Positions 7,505 to 14,599 of a stretch of 64,000 nucleotides of DNA are shown piece after piece (position 1 is the first letter of the stretch; the number at the start of each line of letters is the position of its first letter). The notes beneath the pieces were generated by a model, which did no database searches, had not been told where the DNA came from, and worked only from the letters and a program-made list of their open reading frames with translations. Both the position numbers and the translations under genes were made by a program. Origin of the DNA: Petrocella sp. FN5 (GTDB taxonomy: Bacteria > Bacillota > Clostridia > Lachnospirales > Vallitaleaceae); NCBI RefSeq assembly GCF_029210395.1, contig NZ_JARGDP010000002.1:1-64000 (forward strand), in the 5' to 3' direction.

Positions 7505-8974
7505 ATGGCAATACAATTTACAGGACTGGCTTCAGGCCTTGATACTCAGAGTATTATAAGAGATCTTATGAAAGTAGAACGAACAAGGGTGGTGACTGTA
7601 GAAAAGGATAAAGTCTTAGCCGAGTGGAAAAAAGAAGCTTGGTCATCCGTAAATGCCAAACTTTACAGTTTTTATAAAGAAGAGCTTTTTTCTTTCAAAT
7701 CAGCAGGTACCTACAGTAAGAAAAAACTAACCAGCTCCAATGAGAGTATGGTTTCTGTTAATACATCATCAGCAGCCATAAGAGGCAGCCATAGCATTGA
7801 GGTTACGACCATGGCAAAAGGCTCTTTCTTATCAGGGGACACCTTAACAGATGTTACGGCTTCAACGACAGCCGGTACGATGATGGGATTTGACGCTTCG
7901 ACCACAAAAAATCTCACCTTCAGTTTAGATGGCGGAAAGAATACACAACAAATAACCATCGAAGCCAGTGATACTATGGCAAGCATTGTCAAAAAAGTAA
8001 AAGACTTAGGTATGGATATGAATATAAGCTATGATAGCAACTTCAATAGAATGTTCCTATCCTCTACCAATACAGGTGCAGGTGTTGAGCTTCAAGTAGG
8101 TGGTGACGCACAAGCCTTAGCTGGTCTAGGGTTTACAAATGTAAATGGATCTATTGGTAATGATGCAGCCTTTAAATATAATGGTACAGATTTGACCAGT
8201 ACTACCAATGAAGTGGTTGTTAACGGTTTATCCTTTAACATATTAGGTGAAGGTGGTAGTTCTACGATTTCCGTTACCCAAGACACAGAAGCCATATATG
8301 ATTCAGTTAAGAAATTTGTCAACAAATACAATGAACTTATGTTGGAGATGGATGAAAAAATCAGTGCAGATTCAGCCAGAACCTATAAACCATTAACATC
8401 AGAAGAAAAAGAAGCCATGACCGATGAAGACATTAAGCTATGGGAAGATAAAATAAAAAAATCCCTGCTAAGAAGGGATGACACCCTAACAAGTATTATG
8501 AGTGGTATGAGAAATACTTTAACTTTATCTTCCGGTGTGAACACTGTTGGCTTTACTTTTAGAAGCTTCAGCAGCTTAGGTATTGTTACGGGTAGTTATA
8601 CTGAAAAAGGTGTCTTACATATTGAAGGCGATGAAGATAATAGTTTATACAGTGTAAAAGAGAATAAGCTCAGAAATGCGATTGAAGAAGATCCGGATGC
8701 TGTTATGGAGCTTATGACAAGTCTAGGTAATAAACTTTATGAGGACATGAGCAAAAAAATGCGATCATCTTCACTTAGTAGCGCGTTGACTTTCTATAAT
8801 GATAAAAGTATGGATAAACAAGTAAAAGATTTTGATGCAAAAATGAGTGATCTTGAAATACGTCTATCTATGATAGAAGACCGTTATTATAAACAGTTCA
8901 CGGCAATGGAACAAGCCATGCAACAGTCCAATTCAACAAGCAACTGGTTAACGCAACAATTAGGAGGTCTCTAA
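7505..8974 (+). CDS. fliD: Flagellar filament cap protein FliD
   Basis: FliD (HAP2) caps the filament tip and guides flagellin insertion. The 489-residue product starts with the diagnostic FTGLASGLDTQSIIRDLM. It contains Thr/Ser-rich central domains and ends in a coiled-coil terminal region (MSDLEIRLSMIEDRYYKQF). Its size matches the family. AGGAGG is 8 nt upstream of the ATG. fliS starts one base after the fliD stop, so the capping protein and the flagellin chaperone are coupled. Confidence 0.96.
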   Translation: MAIQFTGLASGLDTQSIIRDLMKVERTRVVTVEKDKVLAEWKKEAWSSVNAKLYSFYKEELFSFKSAGTYSKKKLTSSNESMVSVNTSSAAIRGSHSIEVTTMAKGSFLSGDTLTDVTASTTAGTMMGFDASTTKNLTFSLDGGKNTQQITIEASDTMASIVKKVKDLGMDMNISYDSNFNRMFLSSTNTGAGVELQVGGDAQALAGLGFTNVNGSIGNDAAFKYNGTDLTSTTNEVVVNGLSFNILGEGGSSTISVTQDTEAIYDSVKKFVNKYNELMLEMDEKISADSARTYKPLTSEEKEAMTDEDIKLWEDKIKKSLLRRDDTLTSIMSGMRNTLTLSSGVNTVGFTFRSFSSLGIVTGSYTEKGVLHIEGDEDNSLYSVKENKLRNAIEEDPDAVMELMTSLGNKLYEDMSKKMRSSSLSSALTFYNDKSMDKQVKDFDAKMSDLEIRLSMIEDRYYKQFTAMEQAMQQSNSTSNWLTQQLGGL

Positions 8975-8975
8975 G

Positions 8976-9395
8976 ATGACAAGTAATCCATACACAAAAA
9001 TAAAATCTAATTCCATTATGACCGCCTCCCCTCAAGAATTAACGTTAATGCTCTATGATGGTGCCATCAAGTTTGGCAATCAAGCAAAAGTGGCCATGGT
9101 GGAAAAAGATATCGAAAAAAGCCATAATCTGATTATGCGGGTGTTGGCCATCATCGAAGAATTCCAGATCACTTTAGATAAGAGTTATGAAGTTGCCGTA
9201 GGTCTTGAACTCATGTATGATTATATTAGCAGAAGGCTGATGGAAGCCAATGCATCTAAAGATCCTGAGATACTTGAAGAAGCCATAGGATTTATAAGAG
9301 ATTTAAGAAATACATGGAAAGAAGCTATGCAACTTACAAAACAAGGAAATACAGGGAGTGAAAATTCTCTAAACTTGACAACGAAAGCACAATGA
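8976..9395 (+). CDS. fliS: Flagellin export chaperone FliS
   Basis: FliS binds the disordered C-terminus of flagellin in the cytoplasm and prevents premature assembly. The 139-residue product shows the family hallmarks: YTKIKSNSIMTASPQELTLM, then LYDGAIKFGNQA near residue 30. The remainder is a helical bundle. It follows fliD directly; the ribosome binding site AGGAGG lies within the end of fliD. Its flagellin target site is the segment that the intron duplicates in this genome. Confidence 0.96.
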   Translation: MTSNPYTKIKSNSIMTASPQELTLMLYDGAIKFGNQAKVAMVEKDIEKSHNLIMRVLAIIEEFQITLDKSYEVAVGLELMYDYISRRLMEANASKDPEILEEAIGFIRDLRNTWKEAMQLTKQGNTGSENSLNLTTKAQ

Positions 9396-9480
9396 TTTAG
9401 ACTTATGTAAAAGAATTGATTAAGTTAAGAATTGGTATCACGTGAACTTTTATAAAAGTAAATCATTAGGAGTGAGTTCT

Positions 9481-9657
9481 ATGGATATAGCAGCAATGTC
9501 TATGATATTATCCCAAGGCCAAGTGAGACAACAAGCCGGCATACAACTGGCTGCCAAGATTATGGATATGTCAGAAGTTCAAAGCAATGAACTTGTTAAG
9601 AGGATGGAACAAAGTGTAACCCCGGAAATCGGTCGAAGCATCGACATACAGATATGA
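9481..9657 (+). CDS. YjfB-like putative motility protein
   Basis: A 58-residue product (MDIAAMSMILSQGQVRQQAG) resembling the YjfB family of small proteins found in motility gene clusters of Bacillota. The family's biochemical role is not established. I chose ATG 9481 because AGGAGTGAG at 9468-9476 is well placed; an in-frame GTG at 9442 lacks such a site. It is separate from fliS by 85 nt. No promoter is obvious in between, so it may be read from the fliS transcript. Confidence 0.75.
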   Translation: MDIAAMSMILSQGQVRQQAGIQLAAKIMDMSEVQSNELVKRMEQSVTPEIGRSIDIQI

Positions 9658-9701
9658 ACAATTTGCTTTTTAATTGTTCACGGAGGGAAAACACCTATAA
9701 T

Positions 9702-9783
9702 CTTTCAGCCAGGTATCAAGGCTGAAAGCTCAAATTTTCCTGAAAGTAATGAGTAATGAGGATCTGGTCAATGGACTGGGTCC
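9702..9783 (+). terminator. Two hairpins after the yjfB-like gene, possible weak terminator
   Basis: A 9-bp hairpin CTTTCAGCC / GGCTGAAAG is followed by a 10-bp hairpin (9760-9769 with 9774-9783, AATG loop). The T-runs after both are poor, so termination is uncertain; they may instead be processing or stability structures. The rest of the 9658-9860 spacer shows nothing else clear. Confidence 0.4.
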
Positions 9784-9860
9784 TTATCATTTATTCTCGT
9801 GGTGGTAAAATACATCATAATTTGTTATACTCTTAATTAGTAGAAAAAAGGTGGTGCGTT

Positions 9861-10346
9861 ATGGGCGACATGCATGTACAAGTGGATATCCTTCTGGATG
9901 CGTTAGAAAGAAAAAAAGTTTTATTAGAAGAGATTCTGGCATATACAAAAGAACAATCGGACTTGCTTGGGAAGGAAGACTTTAATACCACAAGTTTTAA
10001 TAACATTATGAGCAACAAGCAAATTCGTATCGATAAGCTGATTCAGATTGATGAAGGTTTTGAGAGCGCTTTTGATAGAATCAAGTCGACCTTAAAGTCT
10101 CAACCGGCATTATATAAAGAAGCGATTGGGAAGATGAAGCAATATATAACGGATGTAAGTGACTTGGGTGTGGAGATTCAAGTGGCTGAAATGCGTAACA
10201 AGCAAAGGTTTGATCTTAAGAGTCAGAACATCAAAGGCGATGTTAAGAACTTTAGGAATCAGAAGTCAGCGGTCTCTAGTTACCACAACAATTACAACAA
10301 GCAGAAGAAGGCAGATCAACCCCATTTCTTTGATTCTAAGAAATAG
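9861..10346 (+). CDS. FlgN-like flagellar chaperone
   Basis: A 161-residue helical protein (VQVDILLDALERKKVLLEEI, then ELGVEI-type central helix and a Lys/Asn-rich tail). Length, helical pattern and position in the flagellar filament group suit the FlgN family, which chaperones FlgK and FlgL for export. FlgN sequences are poorly conserved, so the assignment rests partly on context. AAAGGTGG is upstream of the ATG. It is the last gene of the flagellar block; the next gene is rpmG behind its own promoter. Confidence 0.6.
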   Translation: MGDMHVQVDILLDALERKKVLLEEILAYTKEQSDLLGKEDFNTTSFNNIMSNKQIRIDKLIQIDEGFESAFDRIKSTLKSQPALYKEAIGKMKQYITDVSDLGVEIQVAEMRNKQRFDLKSQNIKGDVKNFRNQKSAVSSYHNNYNKQKKADQPHFFDSKK

Positions 10347-10461
10347 ATGACAGTCGTAACCTTATATTCTAGATGAAGCTTGACGATTTATTACTATTTT
10401 ACACTATCCATTGTATTATTATCAGCTTTTTGAGTGTGACCTTTGAAGCTGTTAAAAGAGC

Positions 10462-10490
10462 TTGACAAGATGTTGTACCTATGATAAATT
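10462..10490 (+). promoter_or_regulatory. Promoter of rpmG-secE-nusG
   Basis: TTGACA (10462-10467), 17 nt, TAAATT (10485-10490): a perfect vegetative -35 with a fair -10, giving a start about 100 nt before rpmG. Confidence 0.7.
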
Positions 10491-10594
10491 TATAGTTGCA
10501 CGTTTGTAGGGCTTTTTTTTATGCGCTATTTTTAAAAAGAAAGCAGCTTCAAACACAACATATTTTAACAGTAGAACAAGTGGAGGTGGAAGTT

Positions 10595-10744
10595 GTGCGC
10601 GTTAAAATCACGCTAGAATGTACGGAGTGCAAGCAAAGGAATTACAATACAACCAAGGAAAAAAGGTTGCACCCAGAACGTATGGAAACAAAAAAATATT
10701 GTAGATTTTGTAGAAAACATACCAATCACAAAGAAACAAAATAG
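10595..10744 (+). CDS. rpmG: Ribosomal protein bL33
   Basis: A 49-residue 50S protein, [20 protein letters not shown]. It has two CxxC pairs (CTEC and CRFC), the zinc-binding form of L33. The GTG start is preferred because GGAGGTGG lies 5 nt upstream and the protein then has the usual length. It is first in the conserved rpmG-secE-nusG order. Confidence 0.95.
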   Translation: MRVKITLECTECKQRNYNTTKEKRLHPERMETKKYCRFCRKHTNHKETK

Positions 10745-10776
10745 TTTTCTATAAAAGCACAGAAGGAAGTGAAACA

Positions 10777-10974
10777 ATGGGTGATTCAAACACTACGAGA
10801 AAAACTGATTTTTTCAAAGGTCTGAAAAGCGAGTTTAAGAAAATCGTATGGCCTAGTTTCCCAGTTTTAATGAAGCAGACAGGTATTGTTATCGCTGTTT
10901 CATTAGTTGTCGGCGGTATAGTTGCAGGAATTGATACAATATTCGGTGCAATTGTACGTTTCTTACTACTATAA
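10777..10974 (+). CDS. secE: Preprotein translocase subunit SecE
   Basis: The 65-residue product has the cytoplasmic amphipathic helix with FFKGLKSEFKKIVWPS and one C-terminal membrane helix (about 33-62), the single-span form usual in Bacillota. It clamps SecY (gene at 36997) in the inner membrane translocon. AGAAGGAAG lies upstream. nusG follows after 19 nt. Confidence 0.95.
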   Translation: MGDSNTTRKTDFFKGLKSEFKKIVWPSFPVLMKQTGIVIAVSLVVGGIVAGIDTIFGAIVRFLLL

Positions 10975-10993
10975 ACAACAGAAGGATGGTTCT

Positions 10994-11512
10994 ATGTCTG
11001 AAGAAGCAAAATGGTATGTAGTTCATACCTATTCAGGGTATGAAAACAAGGTGAAAGCCAACATTGAAAAGTTAATTGAAAACAGAAAACTACAAGATCA
11101 GATTGTAGAAGTTATCGTCCCCCTTCATAAGGTACTGGAAGATAAGAATGGTCAGCGCAAAGAAGTAGAGAAAAAACTCTACCCAGGCTACGTCATACTC
11201 AAGATGTTGATGAATGATGAGACTTGGTACGTTGTACGTAACACAAGAGGTGTTACAGGCTTCGTAGGACCGGGATCCAAACCAGTGGCTTTAACAGAAG
11301 CGGAAATCAAAACCATGGGCATCGATTTACATATTACAAAGATGGACGTGGCTATTGGTGATACGGTAACGGTAACAGATGGACCATTCGATGGTTCGGT
11401 TGGTGTCGTAAAAGAGATTCACGACCACAAAAGAACCGTTATTGTTAATCTGTCAATATTTGGTAGAGAAACGCCGGTTGAATTGGACTTTTCCAATATG
11501 GTAAAAGTCTAG
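10994..11512 (+). CDS. nusG: Transcription termination/antitermination factor NusG
   Basis: NusG binds RNA polymerase and modulates pausing and termination. The 172-residue product has the NGN domain (AKWYVVHTYSGYENKVKANI, then LYPGYVILKM) and a C-terminal KOW domain (GDTVTVTDGPFDGSVGVVKE). ATG 10994 is chosen because GAAGGATGG lies just upstream and the protein starts at the family position. rplK follows after a 130-nt structured spacer. Confidence 0.97.
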   Translation: MSEEAKWYVVHTYSGYENKVKANIEKLIENRKLQDQIVEVIVPLHKVLEDKNGQRKEVEKKLYPGYVILKMLMNDETWYVVRNTRGVTGFVGPGSKPVALTEAEIKTMGIDLHITKMDVAIGDTVTVTDGPFDGSVGVVKEIHDHKRTVIVNLSIFGRETPVELDFSNMVKV

Positions 11513-11523
11513 AATCGTAACAA

Positions 11524-11569
11524 TTTGTCCATAACGGACAAGTGGGAGGGAAATCCCCGTAAATACCAC
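11524..11569 (+). promoter_or_regulatory. Structured rplK leader (candidate ribosomal protein L1 site)
   Basis: A hairpin TTGTCC-ATAAC-GGACAA is followed by a stem of GTGG (11542-11545) with CCAC (11566-11569). That stem encloses GGG/CCC and an asymmetric internal loop. A very similar element precedes rplA at 12112-12139. Repetition before the two genes suggests an autoregulatory L1 or L11 site; the ligand is inferred. Confidence 0.5.
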
Positions 11570-11642
11570 ATCGGATATAGCTGATTTCCCATAGGCGCTT
11601 TGCGCTATTAGTTATATTTTAGAAATCAGGAGGTACGCTATC

Positions 11643-12068
11643 ATGGCGAAAAAAGTTACAGGACTTATTAAATTACAAATTCCTGCTGGGAAAGCAACAC
11701 CAGCACCACCAGTTGGACCGGCTCTAGGTCAGCATGGTGTCAACATTATGCAGTTTACTAAAGAGTTCAATGCAAAAACAGCGGATCAACCAGGTATGAT
11801 TATTCCTGTTGTTATTACTGTATATGCAGACAGAAGTTTTAGTTTCATCACAAAGACACCACCTGCTGCGATTTTGCTTAAAAAAGCATGTAACATTAAA
11901 TCCGGTTCAGGTGAACCTAATAAAACAAAAGTGTCTAAGATTTCAAAAGCAGAAGTTCAAAAAATTGCAGAGCTTAAGATGCCGGACCTAAATGCGGCCA
12001 ACATCGAAACAGCGATGTCAATGATCGCAGGAACAGCAAGAAGCATGGGTATTGTTGTAGAAGACTAA
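11643..12068 (+). CDS. rplK: Ribosomal protein uL11
   Basis: A 141-residue 50S protein of the GTPase-associated centre, binding 23S rRNA and close to the factor site. The N-terminal domain has the Pro-rich linker [20 protein letters not shown]; the C-terminal rRNA-binding domain ends in [18 protein letters not shown] lies 9 nt upstream of the ATG. It pairs with rplA in the standard L11 operon order. Confidence 0.98.
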   Translation: MAKKVTGLIKLQIPAGKATPAPPVGPALGQHGVNIMQFTKEFNAKTADQPGMIIPVVITVYADRSFSFITKTPPAAILLKKACNIKSGSGEPNKTKVSKISKAEVQKIAELKMPDLNAANIETAMSMIAGTARSMGIVVED

Positions 12069-12111
12069 CAACAAACCGGACAATTTGAAAACATCGGTCG
12101 ACCGATAATCC

Positions 12112-12139
12112 GTGGAAGGGTAAAACCCGATACTACCAC
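12112..12139 (+). promoter_or_regulatory. Structured rplA leader, second copy of the rplK leader motif
   Basis: GTGG (12112-12115) pairs with CCAC (12136-12139) around GGG-TAAAA-CCC, as in the rplK leader. A 14-bp palindrome ATCGGTCGACCGAT lies just upstream at 12093-12106. Probable binding site for the L1 protein encoded next; inferred. Confidence 0.5.
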
Positions 12140-12153
12140 AAGGAGGTATAACA

Positions 12154-12864
12154 ATGAAAAAAAGCAAAAGAAAGATTGAATTACATAAATTAGTTGATAA
12201 AACGAAGCAATATGATCCAGCAGATGCTTTAAGCTTAGCTATTGAAACAGCAAAAGCAAAATTTGATGAAACCGTAGAGGTCCATGTTAGACTTGGTGTT
12301 GACGGACGTCATGCTGAGCAACAAGTGCGTGGTGCAGTTGTACTACCACACGGTACTGGTAAGAGTGTTCGAGTGCTTGTATTTGCAAAAGGTGCAAAAG
12401 CAACAGAAGCAGAAGCAGCAGGCGCAGATTTTGTTGGTGCAGAAGACCTGATTCCAAAAATCCAGAATGAAGGATGGTTGGAGTTTGACGTTGTCGTTGC
12501 AACACCTGATATGATGGGTGTGGTTGGTCGTCTTGGTAGAGTCCTTGGTCCAAAAGGCCTTATGCCAAACCCAAAAGCAGGTACTGTAACCATGGATGTA
12601 GGTAAAGCAATAGAAGAAATCAAAGCTGGTAAAATTGAGTATAGATTAGATAAAACGAACATCATCCATTGTCCAATAGGAAAGGCTTCTTTTGGCCAGG
12701 AAAAACTTGCAGATAACTTCCACACTTTAATGAATGCAATTATAAAAGCAAAACCATCCGCTGCAAAAGGTACCTACCTTCGTAGCGTATCCGTAGCTTC
12801 AACAATGGGCCCTGGCGTGAAGGTAAACCCAATGAAGTTAGACAGCTCAGTAGCAAAAAAATAA
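12154..12864 (+). CDS. rplA: Ribosomal protein uL1
   Basis: A 236-residue 50S L1-stalk protein and translational repressor in many bacteria. Family motifs include [20 protein letters not shown] and [16 protein letters not shown], and the end region [23 protein letters not shown] is 8 nt before the ATG. The gene ends before a separate rplJ promoter and L10 leader, so rplJ-rplL can also be transcribed on their own. Confidence 0.98.
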   Translation: MKKSKRKIELHKLVDKTKQYDPADALSLAIETAKAKFDETVEVHVRLGVDGRHAEQQVRGAVVLPHGTGKSVRVLVFAKGAKATEAEAAGADFVGAEDLIPKIQNEGWLEFDVVVATPDMMGVVGRLGRVLGPKGLMPNPKAGTVTMDVGKAIEEIKAGKIEYRLDKTNIIHCPIGKASFGQEKLADNFHTLMNAIIKAKPSAAKGTYLRSVSVASTMGPGVKVNPMKLDSSVAKK

Positions 12865-12916
12865 TATATCATGCCTTTGGATCAGCTGTTATGGCTGATC
12901 TGAGGGTAAAAAATAG

Positions 12917-12945
12917 TTGACATAGGGTCTGGCATTTGTTATACT
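12917..12945 (+). promoter_or_regulatory. rplJ-rplL promoter
   Basis: TTGACA (12917-12922), 17 nt, TATACT (12940-12945), a strong vegetative match. Confidence 0.85.
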
Positions 12946-12949
12946 CTAT

Positions 12950-13100
12950 CTCGCAGGTCAGACGGATTCCAGATGACCACTATATCGCTGTAGACAGTAG
13001 GTGCGTAAGCATAAAGATATCATTCACCTACCGAGGAGACTTTTTTATCATGAATGATGATATGAATCGACCTTTGTCTATTGACAAGGGTCTTTTGTTT
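12950..13100 (+). promoter_or_regulatory. L10 leader with transcription attenuator
   Basis: The conserved L10-leader core is visible: GTAGACAGTAGGTGCG (from 12991) pairing with CACCTACCGAGGAGA (13026-13040). It is followed by an intrinsic terminator, stem 13069-13078 with 13083-13092, TATT loop, then TTTTGTTT. Excess L10(L12)4 complex is expected to bind the core and favour termination before rplJ, as known for this Rfam family. Confidence 0.8.
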
Positions 13101-13150
13101 ATAACAAGTCTATGGCAAGCCCCAATAAATAATTCAAGGAGGTGTACTAA

Positions 13151-13762
13151 ATGCCAAGAATCGAAGAAAAACAATCAGTAATCAAAACCATCAAGGATTC
13201 AATAGAAGGTGCAACATCCATCGTGTTGGTTGACTACCGTGGCCTTTCCGTTGAACAAGATACTGAACTTCGTAAGTCATTGCGTGAAGCCAATGTAACT
13301 TACAAAGTGTTTAAGAACTCAATGATGAGTTTTGCATTCCAAGGGACAGAATTTGAAGCATTAGAAAAGCATTTGGCAGGACCTAGTGCAATAGCCATCA
13401 GTTATGAAGATCCTACTGCAGGACCTAGAGTGTTGCTTAAGCAATCAAAAGCATTCAAGAACCTTGAGTTCAAAGCTGGTGTTGTAGAAGGTGTTTATTA
13501 TGACGACGCAACGATTGTCAAAATTGCCGCTATTCCATCTAGAGAAGAACTGCTTTCAAAATTACTTGGAAGTATCAAATCACCAATATCTACATTTGCA
13601 CGTACCATCAAAGCCGTTGCGGATAAAGCGGCTGAAACTGGCGTGGCGACAGCTGCAGAACTTGTTTCTGACAATGTAGCAGTTGTTGCTGAACCTGTAG
13701 CAGAAGTCGTAGAAGAAGTTGCAGTTGAAACTGAAGTAACCACAATAGAAAAAACAGAATAA
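13151..13762 (+). CDS. rplJ: Ribosomal protein uL10
   Basis: The L7/L12 stalk base protein. It shows the N-terminal rRNA-binding motif [20 protein letters not shown] and the helical C-terminal part that binds L7/L12 dimers. At 203 residues it is about 30 longer than usual; the excess is an Ala/Val/Glu-rich acidic tail from about residue 160. AAGGAGG lies upstream of the ATG. rplL follows after 25 nt. Confidence 0.97.
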   Translation: MPRIEEKQSVIKTIKDSIEGATSIVLVDYRGLSVEQDTELRKSLREANVTYKVFKNSMMSFAFQGTEFEALEKHLAGPSAIAISYEDPTAGPRVLLKQSKAFKNLEFKAGVVEGVYYDDATIVKIAAIPSREELLSKLLGSIKSPISTFARTIKAVADKAAETGVATAAELVSDNVAVVAEPVAEVVEEVAVETEVTTIEKTE

Positions 13763-13787
13763 TAATAATATACGGAGGTGTCATACA

Positions 13788-14162
13788 ATGGCAAAATTAT
13801 CAACTCAAGAACTCATAGAAGCAATCAAAGAATTAACCGTACTTGAACTGAATGAACTTGTATCAGCATGTGAAGAAGAATTTGGCGTGTCAGCAGCAGC
13901 GGGCGTAGTCGTAGCAGCAGGCGGCGGCGAAGCAGCGGCAGCAGAAGAAAAAACTGAGTTTGATGTTGAGTTAACATCAGCAGGTTCTCAAAAAATTAAA
14001 GTCATCAAAGTTGTAAGAGAAATCACCGGCCTTGGTCTTAAAGAAGCAAAAGACTTAGTTGAAGGTGCACCAACAGCAGTTAAAGAAGGCGTAACAAAAG
14101 CTGAAGCAGATGAAATGAAAGCTAAGCTTGAAGAAGTTGGCGCTGAAATTACACTTAAATAA
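13788..14162 (+). CDS. rplL: Ribosomal protein bL12 (L7/L12)
   Basis: The 124-residue stalk protein that recruits GTPase factors. It has an N-terminal dimerisation domain (1-32, [20 protein letters not shown]), an Ala/Gly-rich hinge (about 37-55), and the C-terminal factor-binding domain with [26 protein letters not shown] is upstream of the ATG. The gene is followed by a hairpin terminator and a long spacer before rpoB. Confidence 0.98.
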   Translation: MAKLSTQELIEAIKELTVLELNELVSACEEEFGVSAAAGVVVAAGGGEAAAAEEKTEFDVELTSAGSQKIKVIKVVREITGLGLKEAKDLVEGAPTAVKEGVTKAEADEMKAKLEEVGAEITLK

Positions 14163-14171
14163 TATTATATC

Positions 14172-14201
14172 TAACCCCTGGATTGCATAATCTAGGGGTT
14201 A
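14172..14201 (+). terminator. Hairpin terminator after rplL (probably partial)
   Basis: A 13-bp stem, 14172-14184 with 14189-14201, GCAT loop. The following ATTATCATC is a poor T-run, so read-through into rpoB is likely. Confidence 0.6.
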
Positions 14202-14283
14202 ATTATCATCATTAAACTAGAACAAAAATTATTTGTTTTAGTTTTTTTGTATAATGGCATCAATGGTTAAGTGGAACTTACAA

Positions 14284-14335
14284 GATGGTTTTCGTAAAGG
14301 TTTAGAGAAAGATCGTGGTTTTTACGAAGGTCATC
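14284..14335 (+). ncRNA. Long hairpin in the rplL-rpoB spacer (possible RNase III site)
   Basis: Two 15-nt arms (14284-14298 and 14321-14335) pair along their full length with three G-U pairs, around a 22-nt loop. A -10-like TATAAT at 14250-14255 lies upstream without a good -35. In E. coli the rplL-rpoB spacer holds an RNase III processing hairpin; an analogous role here is inference. The remainder of 14163-14599 shows only the rpoB promoter. Confidence 0.45.
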
Positions 14336-14401
14336 AGAAAAAGCATATTAAGAATGAAACAATCTGCAATCAGAATGTATTTTTTTGTTGGAGTATTATT
14401 C

Positions 14402-14430
14402 TTGACACCTAATATAAGGTGTGATATTAT
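14402..14430 (+). promoter_or_regulatory. rpoB-rpoC promoter
   Basis: TTGACA (14402-14407), 17 nt, TATTAT (14425-14430), about 165 nt before rpoB. Confidence 0.75.
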
Positions 14431-14599
14431 TTGTTAATGCGTTAATATGGCTTTGTATGCTCATTTATAGGTTTTTGTGGATTTCATAAGCCATAAAAGC
14501 CAGTTAAACAGGGCGTTTAGCAGGGTATCGTCACTTTTATACACAAACATGAAGTGTGTATTTATAATAAATCATATAGCCAAGGGGTGAAACTAAACC

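Noticed and set aside
9658-9860. Cyclic di-GMP riboswitch before the FlgN-like gene
   Set aside because: The conserved core and tetraloop-receptor features of GEMM RNA are not present; only simple hairpins are seen.
10496-10744. Longer start for rpmG giving 82 residues
   Set aside because: The first 33 codons lie in the leader; GGAGGTGG and the L33 N-terminus place the start at GTG 10595.
12309-12725. 138-codon minus-strand frame within rplA
   Set aside because: Lies wholly inside rplA on the other strand; the open frame follows from rplA codon composition.
12936-13181. 81-codon open frame before rplJ
   Set aside because: It runs through the L10 leader and its attenuator terminator and overlaps the rplJ ribosome binding site; no protein features.
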